DNA from: Liberibacter brunswickensis
GTDB taxonomy: Bacteria > Pseudomonadota > Alphaproteobacteria > Rhizobiales > Rhizobiaceae
Direction of reading: 5' to 3'
Length of the DNA: 64,000 bases
NCBI RefSeq assembly: GCF_036858155.1
Contig: NZ_JAAEJX010000004.1
Location: 1 to 64,000 of the forward strand
The stretch's first letter is position 1; every line of letters begins with the position of its first letter. The position numbers and the translations under genes were made by a program. The notes beneath the pieces are model-generated. The model made no database searches. It was not told the origin of the DNA and saw nothing but the letters and a program-made list of their open reading frames with translations. Below are positions 1 to 8,339 of this stretch, one piece after another.

Positions 1-57
1 CTCCAATATGTGATCCCACTTGTTGCTTATAAAACCATCTAGCAACAAAACTCTTAA

Positions 58-441
58 ATACTCGTCCTAAACGTTCTCCTTTATCTAAAAACCAGATTTG
101 CTCCCAAGGTCGGAGGCTCTGTTTTGGAAAGTTCAGAAACTGCGTTTAAAGGAGCAGTGGGGATAGGTGGATTTAACATATATGAATTAGGTAGAACGGG
201 GTATAAGGCTGTAACAGCGGATTCAGAAAAACCTGAAGAACAAACGAAAAAAAGAGATAAGTTCACTCAACAGTTATCTAAACAAATCCCGTTTCAGAAT
301 ATGTGGCAAACACAACTATTTCAGAATGTATTTCAATATAACATTTTAGATAACGTATTTGATTTTTTCAATGAAGGATACAAAGAACGTTCAGAACTTA
401 GAAGAGAACAGAATAGGTTGAAGTATGATAAAAAAATCTAA
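58..441 (+). pseudogene. C-terminal remnant of a large phage virion/ejection-type protein
   Basis: The open stretch codes for about 105 residues from a possible TTG at 124, and the same frame stays open back to 58. Two in-frame stops (40-42, 55-57) cut it off from anything upstream, so I read it as the tail end of a decayed longer gene. The C-terminal half has a short hydrophobic/aromatic motif (IPFQNMWQTQLF, residues 55-66) followed by a charged, Arg/Glu-rich end. This resembles the C-termini of large internal virion proteins of rhizobial phages; that likeness is from memory. It overlaps the next small gene by 17 bp and sits directly upstream of holin-like genes and a lysozyme, which fits a phage late region. 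The phage origin is likely; the exact protein is uncertain. Confidence 0.5.
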
Positions 442-646
442 TCAATATGTCACTAGACAAGAGTTTAATGAGCTAAATACCAAATTTGAAAGTATTAATA
501 AAGGTATAGATATAGATGAGATTTTATATATTCTTAATACGGCCAAAGGTATAGGTGCCTTTATTAAAGTGTTCGGTGGTTTAGCCACTGCAGGGGGCAC
601 TATAATATACTTTTTTCAAAATATTAAAATATGGTTGAAAGGATGA
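425..646 (+). CDS. small single-TM phage protein, holin-like
   Basis: The 73-residue product has a hydrophilic N-terminus (about 1-40) and one glycine/alanine-rich membrane segment (about 43-64), then a short basic end. Size, topology and position between a virion protein remnant and a lysis module suggest a holin or holin accessory protein, but no diagnostic motif is visible. The start ATG at 425 lies inside the end of the preceding remnant, and a weak AGG sits about 8 bp upstream. The stop overlaps the start region of the following gene, as in compact phage operons. Whether it is still expressed is unknown, because the flanking phage genes are broken. Confidence 0.5.
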   Translation: MIKKSNQYVTRQEFNELNTKFESINKGIDIDEILYILNTAKGIGAFIKVFGGLATAGGTIIYFFQNIKIWLKG

Positions 647-1139
647 TATCGTCTTTTATAACTGGTGGAATATTTAGTTTTTTACTTCTTTTTATCCCTT
701 CTACTTTTGAAAAAATAGTAGATGTGGTATCCGAACATCTTATGCAAAAACGTTCAATAGAATATGAGAAGATGAAGTTAGAACAGGAAAGATTAAAAGT
801 TGAGTTAGCAAAGCTAAACAACACTCAACAACTTAATCTTGAAGAGATCAAATCTGATAGTGAGGCCTTTAAAGTAGATCAACCTATCAGATTAGCAAAA
901 GTTAAAGCTCAACAATCCAAAAGTGGTATTAAGTGGATAGATGGAGTACTGCTTTGGTACGACCTCTTGGAGCTTATTATTGGACTATGTTTTATCCGTT
1001 ATTAGTTTGGTGGAGTGTGAAAGAGGGCATATTTGATAAAAGCCCCCTTTCAATATTAACCCCTTTTGAGCAAGAGATAATCTCTTGCATTTTAGGTTTT
1101 TGGTATGCTCATAAAATAGATCAGAAGAAAAGGGTTTAG
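631..1139 (+). pseudogene. three-TM holin-like phage gene, disrupted by a frameshift
   Basis: Two overlapping frames together look like one protein. Frame one (631-1005) gives an N-terminal membrane segment (about residues 7-24), a charged coiled-coil-like middle and GIKWIDG. Frame two (read from about 948 to the stop at 1137-1139) continues with TALVRPLGAYYWT, a second membrane segment around YPLLVWW, and a last hydrophobic stretch ending ILGFWYAHKIDQKK. In related phage proteins a W-D-x-x-N/S-x-x-VRP-x-x-xYY block runs on in one frame; here continuity needs one extra base near 946-948. The architecture (TM, coiled coil, two TMs) matches the '3TM holin' type as I know it. The start may be ATG 631 or ATG 643. 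The gene is probably inactive unless the shift is a sequencing error. Confidence 0.6.
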
Positions 1140-1828
1140 AAGCTGTAGCTAAAACCTACACTGGTTAGGTGTTTGAAGATAAGAATATCTTCAAGCTTGT
1201 TCCCCCTCAAATCCTTCAGATTCCCAACATGAATTAAATTAATACCATATCTAATAAAAAAATCAGTATTCTCAGCAAAACGGTATGCTAAACTATGCCC
1301 CACGATAGAATGTCCTATATCAGCTTTCGTCACTATAACGCCTATTTCAAATCCGTATTTAAGATTTGGTGTTATTTTTGTGTACACAGATGAAACTGCT
1401 ACCACCGATTTCATTTCATATGATGAGCTATATAATGAGTGTAATCCCAGCTGTACGTCAAGCCCTATTTCTTTAAAAAAATAGTCACTATTATTCGTAT
1501 AATGTAAATCACCACCTAGGAATAAAGCGGCATCCACTTCAGCATAGGGATTCATAGTGAGGGATGCCCCGTATCCTGCTTTAAGCTTTGAAGTTAAACC
1601 CGTATTAGTAGCAGGCTGTCTTTCAAAAAGGTATTGTGCAAATTGATAATCTATGGTTGACAGGGTACTATCAATGGGATGATCTTTACCCAGTTTTGCA
1701 TCATAATTTCCTATGCCCGTCACGGTTACAGATATTTTTTGTTCGCTACAAGTACTAGACGATGCTTGATATATATTACTCGCAAACACAAATAAAAATC
1801 ACAACGTATAAACTAACCTACAATTCAT
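1136..1828 (-). pseudogene. outer-membrane beta-barrel protein with a stop codon in the signal peptide
   Basis: The long open frame on this strand begins only at a GTG at 1789, but the natural start appears to be the ATG at 1828, which has AGGAAA about 6 bp upstream. From there the frame reads MNCRLVYTL, a TGA stop (1799-1801), then FLFVFASNIYQA: a signal peptide split by one nonsense codon. The remaining ~215 residues alternate polar and hydrophobic residues, are rich in Tyr/Gly/Ser, and end in SYSF, the C-terminal aromatic typical of outer membrane barrels. The gene is convergent with the phage holin gene (3' ends overlap by 4 bp) and may be a phage-carried surface protein. Its exact family is not recognised. 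Without a signal peptide it should not reach the outer membrane. Confidence 0.65.
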
Positions 1829-1938
1829 TGCTATTTTCCTATTCCGCAACTTTAAATAAGAGATTCATAGTTTATCAACTATATTTAAGTCAATAGGTAC
1901 AAGGCATTTAGTTATTAATCTATTAAAAGGTTGTGTAT

Positions 1939-2376
1939 ATGAACATCCCACCACTTTTAATATCTCTAATTAAACACTTTGAAGGTTTAAGATTAAAAGC
2001 TTATCGCTGTCCTGCGGGTGTTTGGGCTATTGGCTATGGTCATACTGGTTCAGATGTTTATGTAGGGATGATTATATCTCAACATCAAGCAGAAACTATT
2101 TTATATAAAGATGCCACGAAGTGTTTAAACCAAGTGTTTAAAGCTTCTCCAATTCTTAAATCAGCTAGTAATAATCGAATATCAGCGTTTGGAGATTTTG
2201 TGTTTAATCTAGGTATTGGTCAGTATCGTAGTAGTACTTTCAAGAAACGTATTGATGAATCTGATTGGCAAAACGCATCTATTGAATGTAAAAGATGGGT
2301 TTACTCCAGAGGTAGGAAGTTAAAAGGTTTAATTGCGAGAAGAGAGATTGAAGCTGAGTTGTTGTTAAAAAGTTAG
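1939..2376 (+). CDS. phage-type lysozyme (endolysin), glycoside hydrolase family 24
   Basis: This predicted peptidoglycan-cleaving endolysin has 145 residues from the ATG at 1939, with AAAGG about 8 bp before it; a GTG at 1933 is the less likely start. The N-terminal catalytic region is clear: HFEGLRLKAYRCPAGVW followed by IGYGHT (residues 13-36), with Glu15 as the general acid. At the places where T4-type lysozymes carry Asp and Thr, this protein has Cys24 and Ala30. Family features such as FDFV/FNLG-like (FGDFVFNLGIG) and a C-terminal GLIARRxxE segment (near GLIARREIEAEL) are present. No signal-arrest-release helix is obvious; the N-terminus is only mildly hydrophobic. It lies downstream of the holin-like genes, as in a lysis cassette, and is the best preserved phage gene here. 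Confidence 0.88.
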   Translation: MNIPPLLISLIKHFEGLRLKAYRCPAGVWAIGYGHTGSDVYVGMIISQHQAETILYKDATKCLNQVFKASPILKSASNNRISAFGDFVFNLGIGQYRSSTFKKRIDESDWQNASIECKRWVYSRGRKLKGLIARREIEAELLLKS

Positions 2377-2604
2377 AGTGATTAAAAGGTGTGAGGTGTA
2401 TATTATAGGATTTTGGTTCGAAGATATAATAACTAGAGAAAAGAAAGGTATAAAACAATGAATAACTTTACAGGTTTTTTGTAGTAATAGTCATTCTTCG
2501 TGGTTCACTCTAACTTCTTCCCCCCGAGTTTTTAGGGCGAGAGAAAGAAAGTGATCAGAAAATATCTTCTTACTTAATGAGTTACTATAAACTTTTTACA
2601 GTAG

Positions 2605-2817
2605 CTACATTATTCGCGTAAGATTATTTATCTTCTGGTTTTTTTTAGAGTTATCTTCAGCTTCTTTAGTTCTATTTCCAGCTTCTTTATTTGCGGTGTT
2701 TTGAGCGTCTTCCGCCGCTTTCTTGGACTCTTGTGATTTATTAGATGCACCACATCCGCTCATTATAGCTATTGATGATAACAAAGATACTAACGCTATA
2801 CTTTTATTTATATTCAT
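2605..2817 (-). CDS. small predicted lipoprotein, function unknown
   Basis: The 70-residue product has a short basic N-terminus, a hydrophobic signal segment and a lipobox (MSGC, Cys22), so it should be lipidated and anchored to a membrane. The mature part is about 48 residues of Ala/Lys/Glu/Asn/Asp with no hydrophobic core, likely disordered or helical. A good ribosome site (AAGGACA) sits about 6 bp before the ATG. It is monocistronic, lying between the phage relic and tRNA-Arg. The size is reminiscent of entericidin-like or phage Rz1-like lipoproteins, but no specific family motif is visible. That it is a real lipoprotein is well supported; its role is not known. Confidence 0.7.
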   Translation of the reverse strand: MNINKSIALVSLLSSIAIMSGCGASNKSQESKKAAEDAQNTANKEAGNRTKEAEDNSKKNQKINNLTRIM

Positions 2818-3033
2818 AACTTATGTCCTTTTTGTTTATATTAGTTTTTACAATTTTAAATAAGTAATAACTAGCTTATCACCCGTATTTGATTCCAGAG
2901 GTAACCAGAATTTAGCTGTTAATTGGTTAAAATAGGAATGAATATACTTATTTTTCTATAATGCCTAACCCTATAATAGGTTAGACAAAATTATTTTAAA
3001 AAGCGCCGTTAAATAAATAGCTTATAATTTACT

Positions 3034-3110
3034 TGGTGCATCCGACAGGATTCGAACCTGTGGCCCTTGGAATCGGAATCCAATACTCTATCCAGCTGAG
3101 CTACGGATGC
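3034..3110 (-). tRNA. tRNA-Arg (anticodon CCG)
   Basis: On the minus strand the sequence folds as a cloverleaf. The acceptor stem pairs GCATCCG with CGGATGC. The D-arm contains AGCTCAGCTGGATAGAG. The anticodon stem TTGGA/TCCAA encloses loop TTCCGAT with anticodon CCG, and the T-arm holds GTTCGAATC. Discriminator A and an encoded CCA are at 3034-3037. It reads CGG arginine codons. Its 3' end points toward the phage remnant at 1-2400, a usual orientation for a phage attachment site at a tRNA. Confidence 0.95.
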
Positions 3111-3341
3111 CCCTATTTTACATATATACTATATTGTTATAAGAAAAAAGTCTGGAATATTTATTGTTTTATTTTAAATGATTGATCAGGGTGTATAAAA
3201 ATTTGAACTTGCTCATTCACTTTGTTATATCTTTGTTTAATAAGCTTGACTAATATTTCCCTTAATGTTCTTTAAATGTTCTTATTTTCCAATTTAGTTA
3301 TTTGATTGAAACATTAACTTTGTTTCGGTAACTTATTCATG

Positions 3342-3983
3342 CTATTTTAAAAAAGGATTTAAACGTCGTTCTCTTCCTATAGTGCTATTAGAGCCATGTC
3401 CACAAACAAAGGATATTTCATCTCCTAAAGTGAGTATTTTGTTATTGATAGAGTTGATTAATTGTTGGTAATCTCCGTAGAGAAGGTCAGTTCTTCCGAT
3501 ATTATCTTTAAATAACGTATCTCCTAAATGAGCGAAATTATTTTCGAAATTGACGTAAATAACATGGCCAGGTGAATGTCCGGGGCAGTGAAATACTTTA
3601 AAAACATGCGTTCCAAGCGTTAGAATATCTCCGTCTTGTAGCCAACGGTCTGAAGAAGTATTGCGTGCATCCATGGGAACTGAAAGTAAATTAATTTGTT
3701 CTTTTATATTGGACATCATTGCAGCATCATCTTTATGGGGGCCTATAATTGTTAAAGATAAATCTTCTTTTAATTGAGCTGCTCCTCCTACATGGTCAAT
3801 ATGTCCGTGGGTAATCCAAATTTGTTTGACATTAAAATTACGAGATTTAATAACATCTTTTATTAAATCAATATCGCCACCAGGATCAACTATAACTGTT
3901 TCTAGGCTTTCTTCATCAAATAAAAACGTACAATTCTGTTTGAAGGGAGTAACGTTTACAATATGAAAAGATAATTTAGACAT
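3342..3983 (-). CDS. metallo-beta-lactamase-fold hydrolase, glyoxalase II-like
   Basis: The 213-residue protein has the full metal-binding set of the MBL fold: H59-x-H61-x-D63-H64 in THGHIDHVGG, His136/His140 in the HCPGHSPGH segment, Asp155 in GDTLF and His196 in CGHGS. This is the compact YcbL/GloB-like type that lacks the long C-terminal glutathione-binding domain of classical glyoxalase II, so thioester hydrolysis is likely but the substrate is unknown. AGGAGA lies 6 bp before the ATG, which supports the start. It is transcribed alone toward the tRNA; no operon partner is seen. It probably acts in the cytoplasm, since there is no signal peptide. Confidence 0.9.
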   Translation of the reverse strand: MSKLSFHIVNVTPFKQNCTFLFDEESLETVIVDPGGDIDLIKDVIKSRNFNVKQIWITHGHIDHVGGAAQLKEDLSLTIIGPHKDDAAMMSNIKEQINLLSVPMDARNTSSDRWLQDGDILTLGTHVFKVFHCPGHSPGHVIYVNFENNFAHLGDTLFKDNIGRTDLLYGDYQQLINSINNKILTLGDEISFVCGHGSNSTIGRERRLNPFLK

Positions 3984-4116
3984 AGAATATCTCCTTTTCC
4001 AATTAATTATTCTCCAGCACTATAAGTATAGTTCAAATATTATTTATTATTGCAAGAACTAAAAAATATAATATGGTTATATTAATTATTAGATAAAAAT
4101 CATATCATTAGTATTT

Positions 4117-5043
4117 CTATTCGCATCCTCCATTAGGAGTCATTAAGAATGCTTCGCCACAAGCTTTTGCCAAAGATCGGATTCGAAGTATGTAACGTTG
4201 TCGTTCTGTTGTGGATATTACGCCACGCGCATCTAAAAGATTAAATATATGAGATGCTTTGATACATTGGTCATAAGCAGGAAATACACATAAGTGATGG
4301 CTATGATTTTTGTTAGGAGATCCTTTTTTTAAAAGAGACAAGCATTCTTTTTCAGAATCTATAAAATGATTATGCAAAATGTTATAATCAGCGTATTCAA
4401 AGTTATAGCGTGAATATTCTTGTTCTTGTTGAATGAATATATCACCGTACAAAACGTTTTTTCCATTAACAGTATTGAATACAATATCATAAACGCTGTT
4501 GACATTTTGCACATACATTGCAAGTCTTTCGAGACCGTAAGTAATTTCTCCTGATATGGGAGAACATTCTATTCCACAAATTTGTTGAAAGTATGTGAAT
4601 TGTGATATTTCCATTCCATCGCACCAGCATTCCCATCCTAATCCCCAAGCACCAAGAGTTGGGCTTTCCCAGTTATCTTCAACAAAACGTATATCATGGA
4701 CAAGAGGATTTATTCCTACAGCTTGTAGAGATTCTATATAGAGATTTTGTAAATTAGATGGATTGGGTTTTATAATAACCTGAAACTGATAATAGTGTTG
4801 TAAACGATTTGGATTTTCAGCGTAACGTCCATCTAATGGTCTCCGAGATGGTTGTACATAAGCTGCTTTCCAAGATAGTGGGCCTAGTGCTCGTAAGGTA
4901 GTTGATGGATGAAAAGTTCCAGCACCAACTTCCATATCGTACGGTTGTAAAATCGTACATCCTTGTTTTGCCCAATATCTTGTTAAAATTAATATGATGT
5001 TTTGAAAAGAAAGATCATTTTTTTTATTATGAATGGGCGTCAT
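4117..5043 (-). CDS. glyQ: glycyl-tRNA synthetase alpha subunit
   Basis: GlyQ is the catalytic alpha chain of the alpha2beta2 bacterial glycyl-tRNA synthetase, which charges tRNA-Gly. Its 308 residues match the family length (about 300). Family blocks are visible: the N-terminal FQNIILILTRYWAKQGC and QPYDMEVGAGTFHP segments, the RRPLDGRYAENPNR loop, HYYQFQVIIKP, and WGLGWECWCDGMEISQF. The start ATG at 5043 has AAGG about 7 bp upstream. The usual partner glyS (beta subunit) is not adjacent on either side, although in most genomes the two are close; it must lie elsewhere for this enzyme to work. The call is firm. Confidence 0.97.
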   Translation of the reverse strand: MTPIHNKKNDLSFQNIILILTRYWAKQGCTILQPYDMEVGAGTFHPSTTLRALGPLSWKAAYVQPSRRPLDGRYAENPNRLQHYYQFQVIIKPNPSNLQNLYIESLQAVGINPLVHDIRFVEDNWESPTLGAWGLGWECWCDGMEISQFTYFQQICGIECSPISGEITYGLERLAMYVQNVNSVYDIVFNTVNGKNVLYGDIFIQQEQEYSRYNFEYADYNILHNHFIDSEKECLSLLKKGSPNKNHSHHLCVFPAYDQCIKASHIFNLLDARGVISTTERQRYILRIRSLAKACGEAFLMTPNGGCE

Positions 5044-5368
5044 ATACTACCTTTCTTATAAGAGAGTATCTATTAAAAAAGTATTTATTGCTTATTAACA
5101 ATTATTTTTTTGCATAACATAATGAAAATATTCAACATTTATATTATAAAGCAAGGCTTGTTGTTTTGTATATTTAAATTGTTTTACGAATATTATCATT
5201 CTTGACTAGATTATAATATCAAGACAGAATTGCAATTATTGTGAATCTATGATGAATAAATGCTAGATAATAGCGAATTTCTTGGTTTTAACGTTAGGAT
5301 GATAGACTATTTAAGATCTTTATTACTAATATAATAGATTAATCCTTTTTTGGAATAATGTAATTGTT
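5044..5368. other. intergenic spacer between glyQ and methyltransferase gene
   Basis: This is an AT-rich gap of 325 bp. It must contain the glyQ promoter on the minus strand. I see no open frame, tRNA or convincing hairpin in it. Confidence 0.5.
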
Positions 5369-6244
5369 TTACAAGCGTTTTATAGATGTTTTACCGTTAA
5401 TAAGTTCATTGACAAAGCGTGAATAAGATTGACCATTAGTTTTATGGAGGATAATAGGAGAGCGAAAGATTAACTTTCCACGCATTCCTTTGCGACCTGT
5501 AACTAGAATACGAGAAGCACATTCTCCTACTCTAGGATAAAGAGGAGTAATTTCTAGGGACCCTATTCTATTTGCACAAGCATTAACAATCTGCATGAGT
5601 GATTGAGGTCGTGCAATTAATGATAGTTGTCCTCCAGATCTCATTATAGCACACGCAGTTCGAATCCATTTTTCGAAAGAATCTGCTAGCATTACGTGTG
5701 CTTCTTCTTTTATTTTATCAGGCGTAAGAGTTCCTATTCTTTCGTTGAAAGGTGGATTCATGATAACATGGTCATAAAAGTTGTTTTTTAATCCAGCTAT
5801 ATTACGATTTTCTCCGTCTAATGTAACATCTACTTCAATTATGGAAATACGCTTAGAAATTTTTTTGTTCGCAGGCAATGCCAAAGTTTTGCGCGCATAG
5901 CTTGCCATCAATGGAGATCTTTCAACCAATAGAATTTTTGCTTCATGTAATCTAGAGGCAACAGCTAATCCAGCAGCACCTGCTCCTGCTCCAAGATCTG
6001 CAAGATGAAAGGAGCCTTTTGCATTTACTAAAGATGCTAAAATCATAGCATCCATTCCAGCACGATGTCCGCATGTTAATGGTTGTACTAGGTAGAACTT
6101 ACCTTTATAAAAAGCATCAATTGTTTCATTTTCTAAGTTTTTTGCATTAATGGTGTTAAACATGTTTCTACTAAAAAGTTTTTTGGAAAGAACATTTATG
6201 ATTCTAAAATATTTTGCCATTTGATACTGATATTTGTGATACAT
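5369..6244 (-). CDS. tRNA1(Val) (adenine-37-N6)-methyltransferase-like protein (TrmN6 family)
   Basis: This SAM-dependent methyltransferase of the 'MTS' small domain type shows motif I (DLGAGAGAAGL, residues 83-93), an acidic residue after beta2 (VERS), and the amino-methyltransferase motif NPPF (163-166), which marks methylation of an exocyclic amino group. The ETIDAFYKG...QPLTCGHRAGMDAM block before motif I is typical of rhizobial TrmN6-like proteins. The first ATG (6244) gives 291 residues; homology only begins near residue 39, and an internal ATG at 6163 is an alternative start. Neither start has a strong ribosome site. It is divergent from the polyprenyl synthase gene, an arrangement seen in rhizobia. 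The exact tRNA target is inferred from the family. Confidence 0.8.
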   Translation of the reverse strand: MYHKYQYQMAKYFRIINVLSKKLFSRNMFNTINAKNLENETIDAFYKGKFYLVQPLTCGHRAGMDAMILASLVNAKGSFHLADLGAGAGAAGLAVASRLHEAKILLVERSPLMASYARKTLALPANKKISKRISIIEVDVTLDGENRNIAGLKNNFYDHVIMNPPFNERIGTLTPDKIKEEAHVMLADSFEKWIRTACAIMRSGGQLSLIARPQSLMQIVNACANRIGSLEITPLYPRVGECASRILVTGRKGMRGKLIFRSPIILHKTNGQSYSRFVNELINGKTSIKRL

Positions 6245-6335
6245 TATAAATTTATATTATATCAGGAATATTTGTGATTGTTTAGATTGTTATGAGGCTT
6301 CTTTATACAAGTAAATTAGGAGTACGTTATTTTTC

Positions 6336-7304
6336 ATGAAAATGCTAAAAGACCTTACTGTCAAGGATATGGAAAGAGTAAATTCTCTTATTTTAAAACG
6401 AATTAATTCAGATGTTGGAATTATTCCAGATGTTATAAAGTATCTTATTTTTTCAGGAGGCAAAAGATTACGTCCTATGCTAACTTTAGTGACAGCATTG
6501 ATGTTTGAGTATCGTGGAGATAGTCATGTATTATTGGCGTGTGCTATTGAATTTATTCATACGGCAACCCTTTTGCATGATGACGTTGTAGATGAAAGTG
6601 AATTGAGAAGAGGGAAAACTGCTGCTCGATTGGTATGGGGAAACCAAACAAGCGTTCTTGTTGGAGATTTTTTATTAAGTCAAGCTTTTCAAATGGTGAT
6701 TGATACAAAATCTCAGGAAGCTTTAGAATCGTTAGCGTCGGTTGCGTGTGCTCTTTCGGAAGGTGAATTGCGACAATTATCTATATCAAAAAATATTAAT
6801 GTTACAGAAGAAGATTATCTTCATGTTATAAGATCTAAAACAGCTGTATTGTTTTCTGCTGCATTGGAAGTATCTTCTTTTATTGCAGGAGTGCATGATT
6901 CAATTAGACAGTCTCTGAAGTCTTATGGGATGAATCTTGGAATTGCTTTTCAACTTGTTGATGATGTTTTAGATTATAGAGGAGAAGTCAGTAAGATGGG
7001 CAAGAATATTGGAGATGATTTTCGTAATGGTAAGCCTACTTTGCCAGTTATTCTTGCATTTCAAAGGGGAACAAATCAAGAAAAGAATTTTTGGAAATCT
7101 ACCATTAATGATGGAAAAGTTAACGTAGAAAGTCTAAAAAAAGCTCTTATTATTATCAAAGATAGTAATGCATTAGTTGATACAGAGTGCAGAGCACATT
7201 ATTATGGTCAGAAGGCTAAAGATTCTTTACAATGTTTGCCAAACAACAATTGGAAAACTTCTTTGATAGATGTAGTTGATTCTTGTCTCATGCGTCTTAA
7301 TTAG
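6336..7304 (+). CDS. ispB: long-chain polyprenyl diphosphate synthase (octaprenyl/decaprenyl type)
   Basis: The enzyme elongates farnesyl diphosphate with isopentenyl diphosphate to make the ubiquinone side chain. The two aspartate-rich motifs are intact: DDVVD (82-86) in LLHDDVVDES and DDVLD (209-213) in QLVDDVLDYRG. GGKRLRP (41-47) and the GDDFRNGKPTLP segment (about 226-237) are also present. Length is 322 residues. AGGAG lies about 12 bp before the ATG at 6336; a second ATG at 6342 is equally possible. Alphaproteobacteria commonly make decaprenyl chains, so product length cannot be fixed from sequence alone. In related rhizobia a DUF2007 gene sits between this gene and the divergent methyltransferase; it is absent here. 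Confidence 0.92.
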   Translation: MKMLKDLTVKDMERVNSLILKRINSDVGIIPDVIKYLIFSGGKRLRPMLTLVTALMFEYRGDSHVLLACAIEFIHTATLLHDDVVDESELRRGKTAARLVWGNQTSVLVGDFLLSQAFQMVIDTKSQEALESLASVACALSEGELRQLSISKNINVTEEDYLHVIRSKTAVLFSAALEVSSFIAGVHDSIRQSLKSYGMNLGIAFQLVDDVLDYRGEVSKMGKNIGDDFRNGKPTLPVILAFQRGTNQEKNFWKSTINDGKVNVESLKKALIIIKDSNALVDTECRAHYYGQKAKDSLQCLPNNNWKTSLIDVVDSCLMRLN

Positions 7305-7536
7305 AAATTGTAATATAAATATGGTGCAAGGAATTTTTTATAACAAAAAGTTTTAAAAATATACCTTATAGATTATTTTAAAGTAGTTTTGATATATATT
7401 TTTGTATATGTCAATGAAATATTCTTTTATAAGAAAAAACAACGCGTTTTTCAAAGTTATTTTTTCTATGATTTAATTTTTAAAATATTTATTAAGTGCT
7501 ATTTTTTTACCGCATTAACGAGGTATTATATATATT

Positions 7537-8328
7537 ATGGGTAGAAGAAATATACAAAAGATCCATTTTAAGGTATCTAAGTCTAAAAAAGCGCAAGAAT
7601 CGTATGAAAAGTTTGTAAATATTTATGGTAATAGTACTTATGAAGAGGCAGATGTTATTGTTGTCTTGGGTGGAGATGGTTTTATGCTCCAGAATTTTTC
7701 TAACTTAAAGAAAAAACCCATGTATGGTATGAACTGCGGTTCTGTTGGTTTTCTGATGAATGAATATCGTGTAGAGAATCTTAAAGAGCGCTTATCTGTT
7801 GCTGTAGAATACATTTTTCATCCTTTAAAATTGACAGTTTTTGATTATAATAATTCTATATGTGCAGAAAATATTCTTGCTATCAATGAAGTTTCCATTA
7901 TTAGAAAAACGGTTCATAAACAATTTGTTCAAGCAGCAAAGTTAAAAGTAAAAATAGATAATCAATTAAGGTTACCTGAATTAGTTTGTGATGGGTTGAT
8001 TGTTTCTACTCCTATTGGTTCAACTGCGTATAATTTTTCTGCTCGTGGACCAATTTTACCTATGGGCTCTCCTCATTTAGCTCTGACTCCTGTGAGCCCT
8101 TTTAAGCCACGTCATTGGCATGGAGCTATTCTTCGCAATGACGTTATGATAGAAGTTCAGGTTTTAGAGCATGAGCAACGTCCTGTAATTGTTACTGCTG
8201 ATAGATTAGCTATTGAATCAGTATTTCGAATTAATGTAATTCAATCCTTTGATGTGAGTATGCACATTCTATTTGATCCTGATAGGTCTTACTCAGATCG
8301 TATACTTGCTGCACAGTTTCCTTCTTAA
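7537..8328 (+). CDS. nadK: NAD kinase
   Basis: NAD kinase phosphorylates NAD to NADP in the cytoplasm, using ATP or polyphosphate. The 263-residue protein carries the hallmark GGDGFML (45-51), the NCGSVGFLMNE stretch, a NE-containing strand (AINEVSI), and the conserved LVCDGLIVSTPIGSTAYNFSARGPI segment that forms the NAD-binding core. It is monocistronic with a 232-bp AT-rich leader. The start ATG at 7537 has only a weak CGAGG about 13 bp upstream, so the start is less sure than the gene. The downstream prfB is convergent, with 11 bp between the stops. Confidence 0.95.
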   Translation: MGRRNIQKIHFKVSKSKKAQESYEKFVNIYGNSTYEEADVIVVLGGDGFMLQNFSNLKKKPMYGMNCGSVGFLMNEYRVENLKERLSVAVEYIFHPLKLTVFDYNNSICAENILAINEVSIIRKTVHKQFVQAAKLKVKIDNQLRLPELVCDGLIVSTPIGSTAYNFSARGPILPMGSPHLALTPVSPFKPRHWHGAILRNDVMIEVQVLEHEQRPVIVTADRLAIESVFRINVIQSFDVSMHILFDPDRSYSDRILAAQFPS

Positions 8329-8339
8329 TGATTTGCAAA

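Noticed and set aside
1799..1801. TGA read as tryptophan or another amino acid
   Set aside because: Other genes here use TGG for Trp and end at TGA, and RF2 with a UGA-dependent frameshift is encoded, so the standard code applies.
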